A DNA stretch of 64,000 nt, from NCBI GenBank assembly GCA_017871115.1, contig JAFCIZ010000008.1:992001-1056000 (forward strand), read 5' to 3'. How positions within the stretch are numbered: position 1 is the first letter of the stretch; each line of letters starts with the position of its first letter. This DNA comes from Cunninghamella blakesleeana. Its lineage: Eukaryota > Mucoromycota > Mucoromycetes > Mucorales > Cunninghamellaceae. The notes under the pieces were generated by a model. That model was not told the DNA's origin. It saw only the letters and a list, made by a program, of their open reading frames with translations, and made no database searches. The position numbers and the translations under genes are program-made. Shown in pieces: positions 35,343 through 47,400 of this stretch.

Positions 35343-36156
35343 ATGAAAGCCAAAATAGTATTGCTTGGTGAATACGATTCATCATCCTTTTTTAAACTTT
35401 ATATTTTACCATCCACTTCGTCTTCCTCCACTAATAATAATAACAATAATAATAATAACGCGATGATGATGACAACAATGGATTATTTATGTATAGAGGA
35501 TTTATATTATTTATTTTTTTGTCAGCACAAACATCAGCATATTTATTCATTATTTCAACATATATACCAATTATACCCACACCATTTTTATCATGATTCA
35601 AAATTAAAAAAAGGCTACATAGCTAAGCATCATGTTGAAAGTTTAGCAAAACAGCTACAGCTATTTGCTTTAGCTGAATTATGTAGTTTATCACATGATG
35701 AACTGTTGAATAATGTAGCTGATCCATTATTTGCTATAACAAATGCTTTATTACTAAGGCCTGTCACGCCAAAATGCATGGAAGTTGATTTAGATTGGTC
35801 TCTTTTACCTCACCATCTTATTTTCTCCTATTTTTCTTCGCCTCCGCCATCTTCCACTTCCGCCGTTGCCACCAACAATAATAATATCTCCGATTCTTCT
35901 CTTCAAAGTAAACATACCAACCACCATACCACTACTAAAAATGATCATAGCTGGTCTTATCATTTTTTACCTATTTCTTCTCATTTAATGAAACGTACTT
36001 TAAAAGCTCAAAAACAACAACATGCGATTATTGAATGTAGGCAACGTCAGTTGGTTTTTCGTCAATCCAATGGAAACCAACATCTCCACCAACCATCCTC
36101 CTCTTCTTCTTCTTCTTTACTATTAACATCTTGTTCATCAAAAATAAATAATAACA

Positions 36157-36192
<36 letters not shown>

Positions 36193-36656
36193 CGATTATA
36201 GAAAAAAAAAGAAAAAGATCTTCTCCTTCTTCTTCTCTTTGTTCGTCTCCACCGCCTACTTCACTTTCATGTTCATCATCTATATCTTCTTCATCATCCT
36301 TCTCATCATCGTCAAATACAATAATAATCAATCCGTCTTCTTCTAATACCTTAATACATCATGATCCTCCTCCTCCATCCTTACCACCTTTAATAAATCA
36401 TCATTCACCAATAAAAAAACAAAAATTATCATCATCACCATCCTCTTCTTTTTCTAGTTCATCGTTTAATAATAATTTGGATTTATTAGCCACTCAAGCA
36501 ACTAAAATGAAAGGATTACCATTATCCCCTGAAATATCTCCACAACCGCCTGTATTATCATTACCGCCTATTTCTTCCAATGTTTCATTTCATTCTTCTC
36601 CTTTGATTCAATCTATCTCTTTACCCTCTCTTAGAAATGTTTTATCAGATATTTAA
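35343..36656 (+). CDS. Ser/Asn-rich probable nuclear protein, function unknown
   Basis: A single exon encodes 437 residues. The N-terminal ~190 residues include a folded-looking helical part: MDYLCIEDLYYLFFCQHKHQ, SLFQHIYQLYPHHFYHDSKL and AKHHVESLAKQLQLFALAEL. The remaining ~240 residues are low complexity, with poly-Ser, poly-Asn and Pro-rich stretches, plus basic clusters KKRKRSS and PIKKQKLSSS that look like nuclear localisation signals. The pattern suggests a transcriptional or chromatin regulator, but I recognise no DNA-binding domain. The stretches of AAT and TCT/TCA repeats in the DNA make slippage likely, so length polymorphism is expected. Poly-A directly precedes the ATG. Confidence 0.65.
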
Positions 36657-36954
36657 TTCCCTTTTTTTATTTCTATTTATTTAATATAATTATACCAATA
36701 AATAATAAATTATAATACTATATTATATTCATCTATTTAATCAAATACAATAAAAGAAATCTTGTTGACAGTTAAAACAGTTTCTGTAAATGGTTAGAGT
36801 GAATTCCATACTTACGTATCTTTTTTATACTCCTTCTCTTTTTTTATTTTTATTTTTTTTTATTTTTTTTTTGTCGTCCCCCCTTAAAAAATAAACCAAA
36901 ATTAGAAAACTTCCAAGTTGTATTATATAAAAGGTGATTGGATTCATTCTTTAT

Positions 36955-37546
36955 TTATTTATGTATAGGTAATTCAAAGATTTCATCTCTTAAACTATTC
37001 ATAATATAAATATAAAAACAAGTAAAATTAGTTTTATATTATTATTTATTATTTATTTGTTATTTATATATGAACGTTACTTACTCATCTGTAATATAAA
37101 AATAAACTAATAAAAACTTAAAGATATCGCCTTCTCCCTAAAAAAAAAAAAAAATACAACAAAACAAAACAATAAATAAATAAATAAATATATAAAAACC
37201 TCCCAGATCTTGATATTCTTTTATTATTATGATGTGATCAAATAAACTTACAGGGACCAAAGGAGGTACAACACTAGGCAATTCATGAATCAAGTAAGTT
37301 TTGAAACAATGTAATAAAATCTATTTCCCAAAATAAAATAAAGAATAAAAAGTTAAAGTTTTTTTTTAAAATAAAAGATCTCCTATTTTCTATTTATTCA
37401 ACTTACTAAAGCATCAGAAGGTAAATCATCTTGTCTAGGTGTATATCGATAGGCCGCCATTTTATTTCCTGTAGCCAAGTCTAGATTAAAGAAAAAGAAA
37501 ACATTATTCATTAATATAAATATATAAAATATAAAATACTAATCGT

Positions 37547-37583
<37 letters not shown>

Positions 37584-38969
37584 CTTAATACGGTCAATAA
37601 TATATTGTCTTGCTTTAATAGAATCGTAACCAGGAATTTGAAGAGCATCATGAATTAATCTGATTGGTAGACCAAACTATATTTAAAAATATAAAATGAA
37701 ATCAAGCGTTACAAAAATTAATGCCATTTTTTTTAATATATATATAGATCTATATATTTCAAATGAAAATAATAATAACAATAATAATTTACCATGCTAT
37801 GATCGAATTGAAACATCAACATCACCATGGCATCCAAAGGGCAGTCAGCAAGTGAATAATTGGAATCTTTGATTTGTTGATTAATTTTATCAATAGTAGC
37901 TGCTAAAGGATGGAAGATTTTTCCACTTAACCACTAAAAAAAATAAAGTAATGAAACTAATGAATAAACACTTTTCTTTATTTATATTCAATTTAATACA
38001 TATGGATTGCACTTTTACCGTATTCAATTGATCATAATAACATTTGGAAGCTCTATCATTAAACTTAGACCAATTTTCATTAAATAATTCCAATTGTTCA
38101 TCACGAAAATCTTCTACCATTTTTTCAGTACGATAAAGAGACCATAAAGATTTATCTAATCTTTTAACAGGTGGACGTGGAGGTGGGATTGAAGGTGAAA
38201 AGGAAAGCGATGTAGCAAATCGAGTTTGTTGTTTGGTAGTGGATGCAATACGATCAGATTCTTCCAACATTCTTTTTAAGCTGCTTTTTGCATATCCTTC
38301 TTTGGAAAGCTGTTCAGTGCTTGGTATTAATTTATTCACAAATGGACTAGAATCTGCTGCTGCTGCTGTTGTTAATGATGATGATTTTTCTAAAGAACTG
38401 CTTTGGAAGTTAGGTTCAAATCGCTTAATAGTATTAGTAGTAGGTGTCAAAGTTGATGCTAATTGAGGTGGTGGTGTTACTGCTGATGGCTTAGTGGTGG
38501 TTGCTGGATTCATGGTTGTTTTCTTTCCGGTTGCTAATGATTGAATGAATGTATAGATGGCAATGCTACAGCGTATTAACATTTTTGTTAAAGGTCCATG
38601 ATCTATTTTATAAATAAACAAATAATATATATTAGATCACTCAAGTATTTCAAAATAAACCGCCCTTTGCTTTTTTTTTTTATAGTTTTACCTTTTTGTT
38701 TTTGCTGTGAATTAGATTGTCTTTCATAACTCGTCCAAATATTGTGTATAAAATAAAAAATTAAACCCCATTCTAATAATAATAATAATAACAATATATA
38801 GAAGAGTTATGTTTAGTCTCCTTGTCTTTACGTTTTTATATATTATTTTTCTGTTGATCTTTTATTTTTTATTTTATATTAAACGTACTTAAAATCCAAA
38901 TTGGAAAAAATTCAAGTACAGTACGTAATATTGTGAGATTATAATAATCAATAGTATAATGGATAACGC
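36955..38969 (-). CDS. TMEM209-like nuclear envelope protein (5' end unresolved)
   Basis: Nine exons in phase: 38969-38889, 38772-38692, 38602-38019, 37933-37793, 37676-37583, 37480-37407, 37320-37252, 37137-37085 and 36994-36955, giving 405 residues plus a missing first exon that must end in phase 1. The N-terminal membrane part reads YYNLTILRTVLEFFPIWIL and KWGLIFYFIHNIWTSYE. A Ser/Thr/Pro-rich middle follows. The C-terminal domain carries WLSGKIFHPLAATIDKINQQ, FGLPIRLIHDALQIPGYDSI, RQYIIDRIKDLATGNKMAAY and DLPSDALILLHCFKTYLIHE. This order matches the TMEM209 family (Pfam cytochrome B561, N-terminal). Human TMEM209 is a nuclear-envelope protein; the role in fungi is unknown. No start fits before 38969: the ATG at about 39044 gives phase 0 and does not match. 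Confidence 0.75.
37553..37580. repeat. (TA)n tract in an intron of the TMEM209-like gene
   Basis: TA dinucleotide run just after the donor of the exon ending at 37583 (minus strand). Confidence 0.8.
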
Positions 38970-40639
38970 CTAGTATGATTAAAAAAAAGGAATTGGTTTT
39001 TATTATATATTCATCCAACGATCCGCACCTTACAATAGCATCCATATTTTATATATGAAAAAACACGTATTATTTTATGTAAGTGTGGAAAATGGAAAAG
39101 AAAGAAAAAAAAATATACCATTTTTTTTTTTTAATATACGGAAAGTCCGACAAGGCTCACAGTGACCCAACAGTCCCCTATCTGAGTTTTACCTTGAACT
39201 AAAGAACTGAGTCTCACAGCGCATACTAAGGCACTGATCACTAATCGTAAAGGAAAATCAAAATTTATTAATGAAAAATGACTATTATTTTTTTTTTATT
39301 AAAATAAAATTATGAAGCAATAAATTTTATAAATAGCTATAAATTAATTTAAATAAAAAAATATATAAATATGATAATATTAATATTAATATTAATGATT
39401 ATGATTATAAAGATACGTAAATGTTTTGCTATAACAAAAAAAGGAAAAGCACAGCATTTGTAGAAATAACTATTTATATGGAGTTATATATAAAATATTT
39501 TAATAAATGATTATACATTAGGAAGAAATTAAATAGAGGAAATGGGATGTGAAGGTAACAATAAAACAAATCAGTAGCAATTAAACCCATCTACAATAAG
39601 GTATTGGGCAAGATGATCTTTCTTTCTTTTTTTATAATTAAAGAGGTAGAAGGAAAATAGAGAGAAAACAAAGCACTTCAAATAAATCTTTATTTTTTTA
39701 TATATTTTAAAAAAATGAGATAAAAGGTTATTTTTATTTTAAATAAAAAAATGCTTTATAATCGAATACGAACCAGTTAAAAGAACATATAGTTTTAAAA
39801 GGTTGTACGTGCATAGTGGAATTATCTTTTATTGTAGAAAAAGAGAGACACACTATGTTATATATATGTGCAAAATAGTATTTTTAGAAACTTGAATGAT
39901 CCAAAAATGAATAGTAATAGTATGTCCCTTTCCACCAAAAATAAAATATGTATTAATTTATTTTATTTATATTGACAATAACCTTCAACAGCAAATGTTA
40001 ATGAATATACATAAAATATTTAGTAAAGCAGCTATTGTATTATTATTATTGGCAGTAACAACCTATTAATTTTTTTTTATAAAGTTATCTTATATCGCTT
40101 CCTGGTATGAATAGTATAATATATAACCCATGCATCTTGGAATCATATAATGAATAATGTATCCAAGACTATAGGGGAGGTTTTTTTGTAATATATACAT
40201 ATATACTTTATAGATTTTAAAAAAGCAATTTACAGCCATAAATAAATTTATAGACAACCTGATATATATATATATATATATAAATATAAATATATTAAAT
40301 ACAACAAGAATATGATTTTTTATTAATTCTTGACAACTATTCACTAATACTTTTGATAAATCACACCTATCCAATTTAATACCATAGTAATAAATATAAT
40401 AAATAAAAATAAAATTATAATAATAACTCTTCCCCCAACAATAATATTGTAAATAACCCGTCAAAACCAGCCTATACTCCCTTCATTAAGTGCAATAAAA
40501 TAATAATATCAAATATGAATTCATGCCAGATCCAGCCTAACTCGGCGGCGTTTTAAAATCTAGGTGCAACATTTTTTTTTTAAAAACTATCTTTTTGATC
40601 GTTCTCTATTATAACCTTCTTTTTTTTTATATCTATAAA
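38970..40639. other. Intergenic with a GC-richer island
   Basis: 5' region of the TMEM209-like gene and promoter of RPS3. A segment at about 39137-39250 is clearly richer in G/C (see separate entry). A 124-codon minus-strand frame at 40090-40464 is mostly Tyr/Ile from A/T-rich DNA and is not supported as a gene. Confidence 0.5.
39137..39250. other. GC-richer island, possible RNA gene or 5' exons
   Basis: About 110 nt of balanced composition stand out in A/T-rich surroundings, with short internal complementarities (such as GACTCAG/CTGAGTC). It is not a tRNA or 5S RNA that I can recognise. On the minus strand it could include an upstream exon of the TMEM209-like gene, since an ATG followed by coding-like codons and a GTAAAA donor occur there, but the phase does not fit. 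A non-coding RNA is another possibility. Confidence 0.3.
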
Positions 40640-42018
40640 ATGGCTCAAGTTGCCCAAATCTCCAAGAAGAGAAAGGTAACCTAATTTATTTTAAATAAGA
40701 AAATGATAGATGGATGATAATAATTAATGGATGATGAATGATTTTTGATGGATGGATGGATAAAAACTAATCATGATATCTTTTTTTTTTATCTTTATAT
40801 TTATATAGTTTGTAAGTTTCACCCTCTTTTTTTTTTAAAAAAAAAAAAAAAACCAGTGATAGTCGTATATATAAGCAACAATATGAATAAACGAAACTAA
40901 AATAAAAAAACAATTACATTGACAATCACAGCAATATCAACAATAATAATAATATAAATAATGAATATATATATAATTATCAACAACCTTAAAAAATAAA
41001 AAAGATGAATAGACTTTACTGGCACACTTATTATAATATATGTTTTGAAATCATATTTATATATATATATCCCAATATTTATTTTGTTTTATTTTTTTTT
41101 AAAAAACATACAATAGGTCGCTGATGGTGTATTCTACGCCGAATTAAACGAATACTTCACTCGTGAACTTGCCGAAGATGGTTATGCTGGTGTTGAAGTC
41201 CGTGTCACTCCTGCCCGTACCGAGTAAATATCATAAAAAATTGAAGATGGATTAAAATATATAGTGAAGGATCAAAATTAGAAAAGGATGAAGTTTATAT
41301 TTTTAAATATTAAAAGATGGATATTAAAAGAATATTGGAATGGTTAAAAATTAAATAAATTAAAAGCGGATTTTCGAACTTGATTAAAATACTCATCACA
41401 TTTTTTATTTTACATAATAGAATCATTGTTCGTGCTACCCATACACAAAAAGTTCTTGGTGAAAAGGGCCGCCGTATTCGTGAATTAACCACTCTTATTC
41501 AAAAGAGATTCAAGTTTGGAGAAAATGCCGTTGAATTATATGCCGAACGTGTCCAAAACCGTGGTTTATGTGCCATTGCTCAATGTGAATCCGTTAAATT
41601 CAAGTTATTAAACGGTTTAGCTGTCCGTCGTGCTTGTTATGGTGTTGTCCGTTTCGTCATGGAATCTGGTGCTAAAGGTTGTGAAGTTGTTGTTTCTGGT
41701 AAACTTCGTGCTGCTCGTGCTAAAGCCATGAAATTCTCTGATGGTTTCATGATTCACTCTGGTCAACCTACCCGTGATTTCATTACTACCGCTGTTCGTC
41801 ACGTTCTTTTACGTCAAGGTGTTCTTGGTATTAAAGTTAAGATCATGTTAGATTCTGATCCTACCGGTCGTCAAGGTCCTAAACAAACTTTACCTGATAT
41901 TGTTACCATCTTGGAACCCAAGGAAGAATCCAACATTGAAGTCCCTACTGCCCAAGAATTCGGTGTTCCTCCTCCTGCTCCTGCTCCTGCTCAAGCTGAA
42001 GCTGAAGCTGCTGCTTAA
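40640..42018 (+). CDS. RPS3: 40S ribosomal protein S3 (uS3)
   Basis: Small-subunit protein at the mRNA entry channel. Four exons: 40640-40675, 40809-40811 (3 nt), 41117-41223 and 41421-42018, giving 247 residues. The protein starts [11 protein letters not shown]. The invariant Phe of KRKFVADGVF is encoded only by the 3-nt exon TTT, which is bounded by TATAG and GTAAGT. Direct joining of exon 1 to exon 3 would delete it. The KH domain follows ([18 protein letters not shown]), then [20 protein letters not shown] and [20 protein letters not shown]. The tail is Ala/Glu/Pro-rich ([12 protein letters not shown]). Codon choice is strongly biased to C-ending codons (CGT, GTC, TCC, ACC), as for a highly expressed gene. 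The introns are long for this window (133, 305 and 197 nt). Confidence 0.97.
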
Positions 42019-42474
42019 TCCATATCATCTCTTTTTTTTATTATATATATATTTTTATTTTGAATTTAAAAAAATAAATAAATGATTGTTCATATAAATT
42101 AATAGTAATACTTATAAGAATAATAAAAAAGGGTCATGAAGGAATAAAAAATATCAATTTTGTATCAATTAATTTTATTTATTTATTTTTAATCATTACC
42201 TACATTACAATTTAAAAAATACTCTATCCAATTCTAATTTTATAATGTTCAAGATAAAAAAAGAAAAGTGATCAAAAAAATAAAACGAAAATTTAAAACC
42301 CCGTAAAAACTCCCAATTTGTTTCGATGCGGTACGCCGCTTTTTTATTTACTTCTCTTCCCCTTTTCATTTTTTTTTTATAGTAAAGAAAAGACTTGCAA
42401 ACGTTTATTTTATTTTATTTTTTCTTTCTTTTCTTCATATTTTCTTTCTTTTCTTTGAATAAATATAATTAACT
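42019..42474. other. Intergenic between RPS3 and VMA6
   Basis: RPS3 3' UTR and VMA6 promoter. Pyrimidine-rich CT runs at about 42350-42455 lie just before the VMA6 start. Nothing else seen. Confidence 0.6.
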
Positions 42475-43943
42475 ATGGCTACTGCTATTTTATATAATGA
42501 AAATGATGGCTTTATTGATGCCATTCTTCGCGGATATCGTTCAGGTATTTTAACTTCATCTCAATATATCAATTTCACTCAGTGTGAAACACTTGAAGGT
42601 AAATAAAAATAAAAAAAAAGTGTTAATAATAATAATAATAAACTACATTTATAATGTATTAAATAATTTCCCTTTATTATTATTATTATTGCTATTATTT
42701 GTATTGTATATTAAAGATCTTCGTTTACAAATTGGTGCTACTGATTATGGGTCTTTGTTACAAAATGAGCCTTCACCTATATCTACTTCAACAATTGCCG
42801 AAAAATTAACTCAACGTTTAGTAGAAGAATTCGATTATATTCGTTCTGTTGCCGTTCAACCTTTAGCTAAATTTTTGGATTACATCACGTAAGTTTTTTA
42901 TTAAATAAAATATTACTATTTTTTTATTATTGTTAAAAAAGTTATAAAATATATGTATATACTTAAAAAAAAGGATAAAAACTAATATTATTATTACTTT
43001 TTTGTTTATTTTTATAATGCTATGATGATTTTAATTAATATACTTACCCTTTCATTTTTTTATATTTATCATATTCTATTAGTTATCAATATATGATCGA
43101 CAACGTGATTTTACTTATAACTGGTACTTTACATGAACGCGATACTCATGAACTTTTGGAACGATGCCATCCTCTTGGTGTCTTTGATTCTATGCCAGCC
43201 TTATGTGTTGCCACCACTGTTGCTGAGCTTTATAATACTGTTCTTGTTGAAACACCTTTAGCACCTTATTTTGCTAATTGTCTTAGTGCTCATGATTTGG
43301 ATGAACTTAATATTGAAATCATTCGTAATACCTTGTATAAGGCTTATCTTGAAGATTTTTATCAATTTTGTCAATCATTAGATGGCCCTACTGCTGAAGT
43401 GATGGGTGATATTTTACGAGTAAGTATTATAATCATATAATAAAAAGAAAAAGAAAAAAAGGAATTATTTATTTTTTATTTTTTATTAACGTGATTATAA
43501 TATTTTTATTTATGTGTCTATTTTATTTTATTATCCAGTTTGAAGCTGACCGTCGTACAGTAAACATCACTATCAACTCTTTTGGCACCGAATTAACCAA
43601 GGATGATCGTAAGAAATTATTCCCTACTATTGGTCGGTTGTATCCTGATGGCAATGCAAAGTTAGCCCAAGCAGATGAAGTAGAACAAGTCAAAGCTGTA
43701 TGTGATGTTGTTCATGAATACCGGGGATTCTTTGATTCCACTTCTTCCAAAACTTTAGAAGATATGTTTTTTGAACAAGAAGTCTTTTTGAATCGATTAG
43801 CTTTTCAACAACAATTTAATTATGGCGTTTTTTATTCTTATGTCAAGTTGAAGGAACAAGAAATTCGTAATATTGTTTGGATTGCAGAATGTATCTCTCA
43901 AAATCAAAAGGATAGAATTAGCTCTTATATTCCTGTTATGTAG
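42475..43943 (+). CDS. VMA6: V-type ATPase V0 subunit d
   Basis: Peripheral subunit of the V0 sector linking the central stalk to the proteolipid ring. Four exons in phase: 42475-42598, 42717-42888, 43083-43419 and 43539-43943, giving 345 residues, the same length as yeast Vma6. Recognisable family stretches are [85 protein letters not shown] and the C-terminal [19 protein letters not shown]. Like other subunit d proteins it has no membrane helix. It is transcribed in the same direction as RPS3. The 3' end converges with the adenylate cyclase gene. Confidence 0.97.
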
Positions 43944-44475
43944 ATTTTGAAAAAAAAAAAAAAGGAAAAATGATTCTTCGTTTTTTTTTTTTTAATATAT
44001 ATTAATTATTACTATTACTATTATTATTGTTATTATTATCATGATTATATTTTTATTCGATTTTTTTAAAGCATTGCCTATTCCCATTTCCCGCTTTTGT
44101 CCTCTCAATATTTTTTTCCTTCCACTACATTTTTTTTCTTTAAAAATGAATTAAAAAAAATTTTGTAACAAAAAATCATACGCTTTGATTTATTGGGATG
44201 ATTTAAATATTGATTTAAAATAATGGGTGATGATTTAATGAGAGGTTATAAAAATAAATAATCAATATATTAAAGTGTTTTCAAAAAAAAAAAAAGGTAC
44301 AAAAAAATGATGTTTTTTTTTCGTAAAACCCAATATTTATGTGAAGCAAAGATATACACGAAAGTTGAAATAAAATAATAAGAATAAGAAAAAAATAAGA
44401 ATAAAAAGTAAAAAGAGATAAAAATTAATAATATAATATAAAAGATAAATTATAAAATATGAATGACTATTTGTT
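43944..44475. other. Intergenic between convergent VMA6 and adenylate cyclase
   Basis: 3' flanks of both genes. A-runs and T-runs only. Confidence 0.6.
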
Positions 44476-47400
44476 TTAAAAGTTATATTCATGAGATGGT
44501 TTTGTATCCAAACCAGTAACTTCCGAATACATTTGTAAAGCCCTTAAAATGTGCATAGGATCCAACTCTACCGCTTCACCCAGTTTTTCTAAAACCGAAG
44601 CAAATCGGCCTACTTTTTGTAAATACAAAGAATTAGCAGCATTTTCTACCCGAGTGACACAATTTTCCATGAGCATAAGTAATTCTTCATCAGAGGCTTC
44701 TTCCATGATATGTTTATCTAAAAGCATCCCAATACCCCAAGGTGCAGTACTAACCACCATGGATGGATTTCCATTATGCCCTGTTGATGTATATTTACTA
44801 CTTATTGAACTTCCAGCTTTATTACTTGATAATGTATTGCCAGCCGTTAATCGCTCCAGTCGAATTGCTAAATTACTAAGTGATGATACTAGTGCTGGAT
44901 CAATGGTACGTGCTTTGGATGAATTTTGTTGATGGTTTTTTTGTAATTGGTGTTGATTATTCTTGTGCTGATTTTCAAAAAATGATTTTATTTCTTGTGA
45001 TTTTTCGTCTTGGTATACGTTTAAAGTTGAATCATCAGGAGAAGATACTTCCAAATCACGAACATCTTTAGGATCTAGACGAGGTGAAGGTCCCAAAGAA
45101 GAGGATTCTGTAGATGATTTGGGTGACATGGGCGCTTTCAACGCTGAAGTAGGTGGAGGAGGAGATGCTACTGCTGCTTGAGCCATCATTTCACTTTTAT
45201 CTAATTCCATACGTCCTGCTAATTGTTTTGGATAAACCAAACTGAGCATTTCGGGCGTTTCCAAACCTTTCAATCTTCTTTCACCTAATTCCATGACATG
45301 GAAACCAAGCCGTTTAAGCTGCTGTATATCTCTTATCATTTGATGATTGGCACTACTTACTGCTGGTTTATTTTCTGCTGAACTTGTCGAATCATCAAAT
45401 GTAACAATGCCATTTTCTACTTCCAATACACCAGGGAATTTCCTTAAGGCTACTACTACATCAGAAGAAACGCATATTTGTCCACCATCAGCTTCGTTAC
45501 AGATTCGACTTGCTTTATTGACTACTGGTCCAAAATAATCCATACGATTTGTAATAGGATTACGTTCAAATACTGGCATACCCCAATGAATACCCATACG
45601 AACAGATAAACCTCTATAAATAGTTACATCATCTTTTTCAATTTCACGGCCTTCTTCAGAGTCTAAAATACCAGATGGCCAGTCTGCTTCAAGTAGTTGT
45701 ATTTGAACTGTAAAGCACCATAAAAGTGCTGATGTAATGTTTTGGAAACATACCATAAAAGCATCACCTTCTGTCTTTACTTCGTAACCACCAACAGTAC
45801 GTAATGTACGTCGCATAATTGCATCATGAATTTTAATAGCGGATCGCATATTTTCAGGCTGAGTTTCCCAAAATTGTGTTGAGCTTTTAATATCTGTAAA
45901 TACAAGTGCTACTTGATTAATAGGTGGAGGTACTTCACGTTCCAATCTTGCTAAAGTCTAATTAAAAAAGGAAATAATAATAAAAATAAAATTTACGTTA
46001 TTATTAATGAACTATTAGTTTATATAGGCTTTTATAGGCTTATTTTTATAATTATATTTATTATTTATAATCGTTTTATTCTTTTTTATATAACCACCTT
46101 TTTTTTACTATTATCCTTTTATATTTATATTTGTTTTTATTCCTTACCGAATCACCAGGACCTTCTTTACCACGACGTTTGTTTTTCCCAACTAACATAC
46201 CAACATCATCAGCTAATAAACCATTTTCGGGGACACCACCACGACCAGGACCCATGTTACCTGTGCGTAAATATCGCATACGCTTATCGCGTTTATCGAA
46301 AAGGTCACACACACCAATAACCATGACCATTAAATTATCATCGGAACCATAAGTGATGGCAAAGTCACGAAGTTTCTGAGCTGCCGCCATAAGGTCATCC
46401 TTTTCCGTGCGTGCAATATCAACAGCTGTTTGATAAGACATACGATCCCAAAGACCACGGGAAGCCATAATAACAAATTCATCAGTTTCGGTTAAATCAA
46501 TGGTAGAGATAAAAGGATTGGCATTAACTACAGGAATTAAATGGAAATGACCAAAGCTGCGCGACACATTCAATTCACTGTTTAAATGACCATCATTTGA
46601 CACATACCCACCAGCAGATCGTATACGAGATATTTCACTTGGATTTAATGGAATATGCTTTTGTGTAATTTCATAAGCCTGTCCATTATTACGAGAGATC
46701 ACTGCTAATGTATCCCCAACATTAGCAACATAAAGTTTTGTACCTGCTATATAGCACATCACTGCTGAGGCACCAGTATCCTTTTCTTCACCAACAGCTG
46801 AACCAAGCTCTTTTTGTAATGTTAAAAAGGTACGTCGTACGGCTGAAACAATAGTATCATCATCTTTAGTTTTACGTAATTCATTCATAAAATGTTTAGT
46901 CAAATGATCATTAAGATATTTCGTTAATTTGCATCCAGATTTTGAATTCTTTCTCCCGTCAAATAAACCAAAAATACATTCATCGTCATTATTACGGAAT
47001 CGTGGCATCACTAAATCCCAAGTTGCCAAATGGTCGCTAGGCCCTAACCAATCCGCAATACCATAAGCCATTGAATTTACCTCTGATGGTGAGGTTCTAA
47101 CACGTCGATCATGGAATTCTTCAGGAGTTGATACATAAATAGTAAGGTCCATTAAACCAAGCATTCTTAATCTAGTCAATCTATTGAAACTTGATAGATC
47201 TTCATCCTTTGGATTAGCTGGATCAGGTGCTTTTTGATTGATTTCTAATCGTTTATTACCAGATAAATTTAAATATTTAAGACCTAAATTCCAATTCCTA
47301 CAATTCCATAATGTAAAAAAAAAAAAAAAAAAAATAGAGAGAGAAAAGAAAAGGAAGAAAATATTAAATATCTGTATCTTTCCTACCTATCCACATTATG

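Noticed and set aside
36062..36331. Antisense frame with poly-Glu/Leu runs inside the Ser/Asn-rich gene
   Set aside because: A mirror of the Ser and Asn codon repeats on the plus strand; not a gene.
40090..40464. 124-codon minus-strand Tyr/Ile-rich frame
   Set aside because: Low-complexity A/T translation with TA repeats; no domain or signal. A short middle part (LDRCDLSKVLVNSCQELIKN) looks less random but is not enough.
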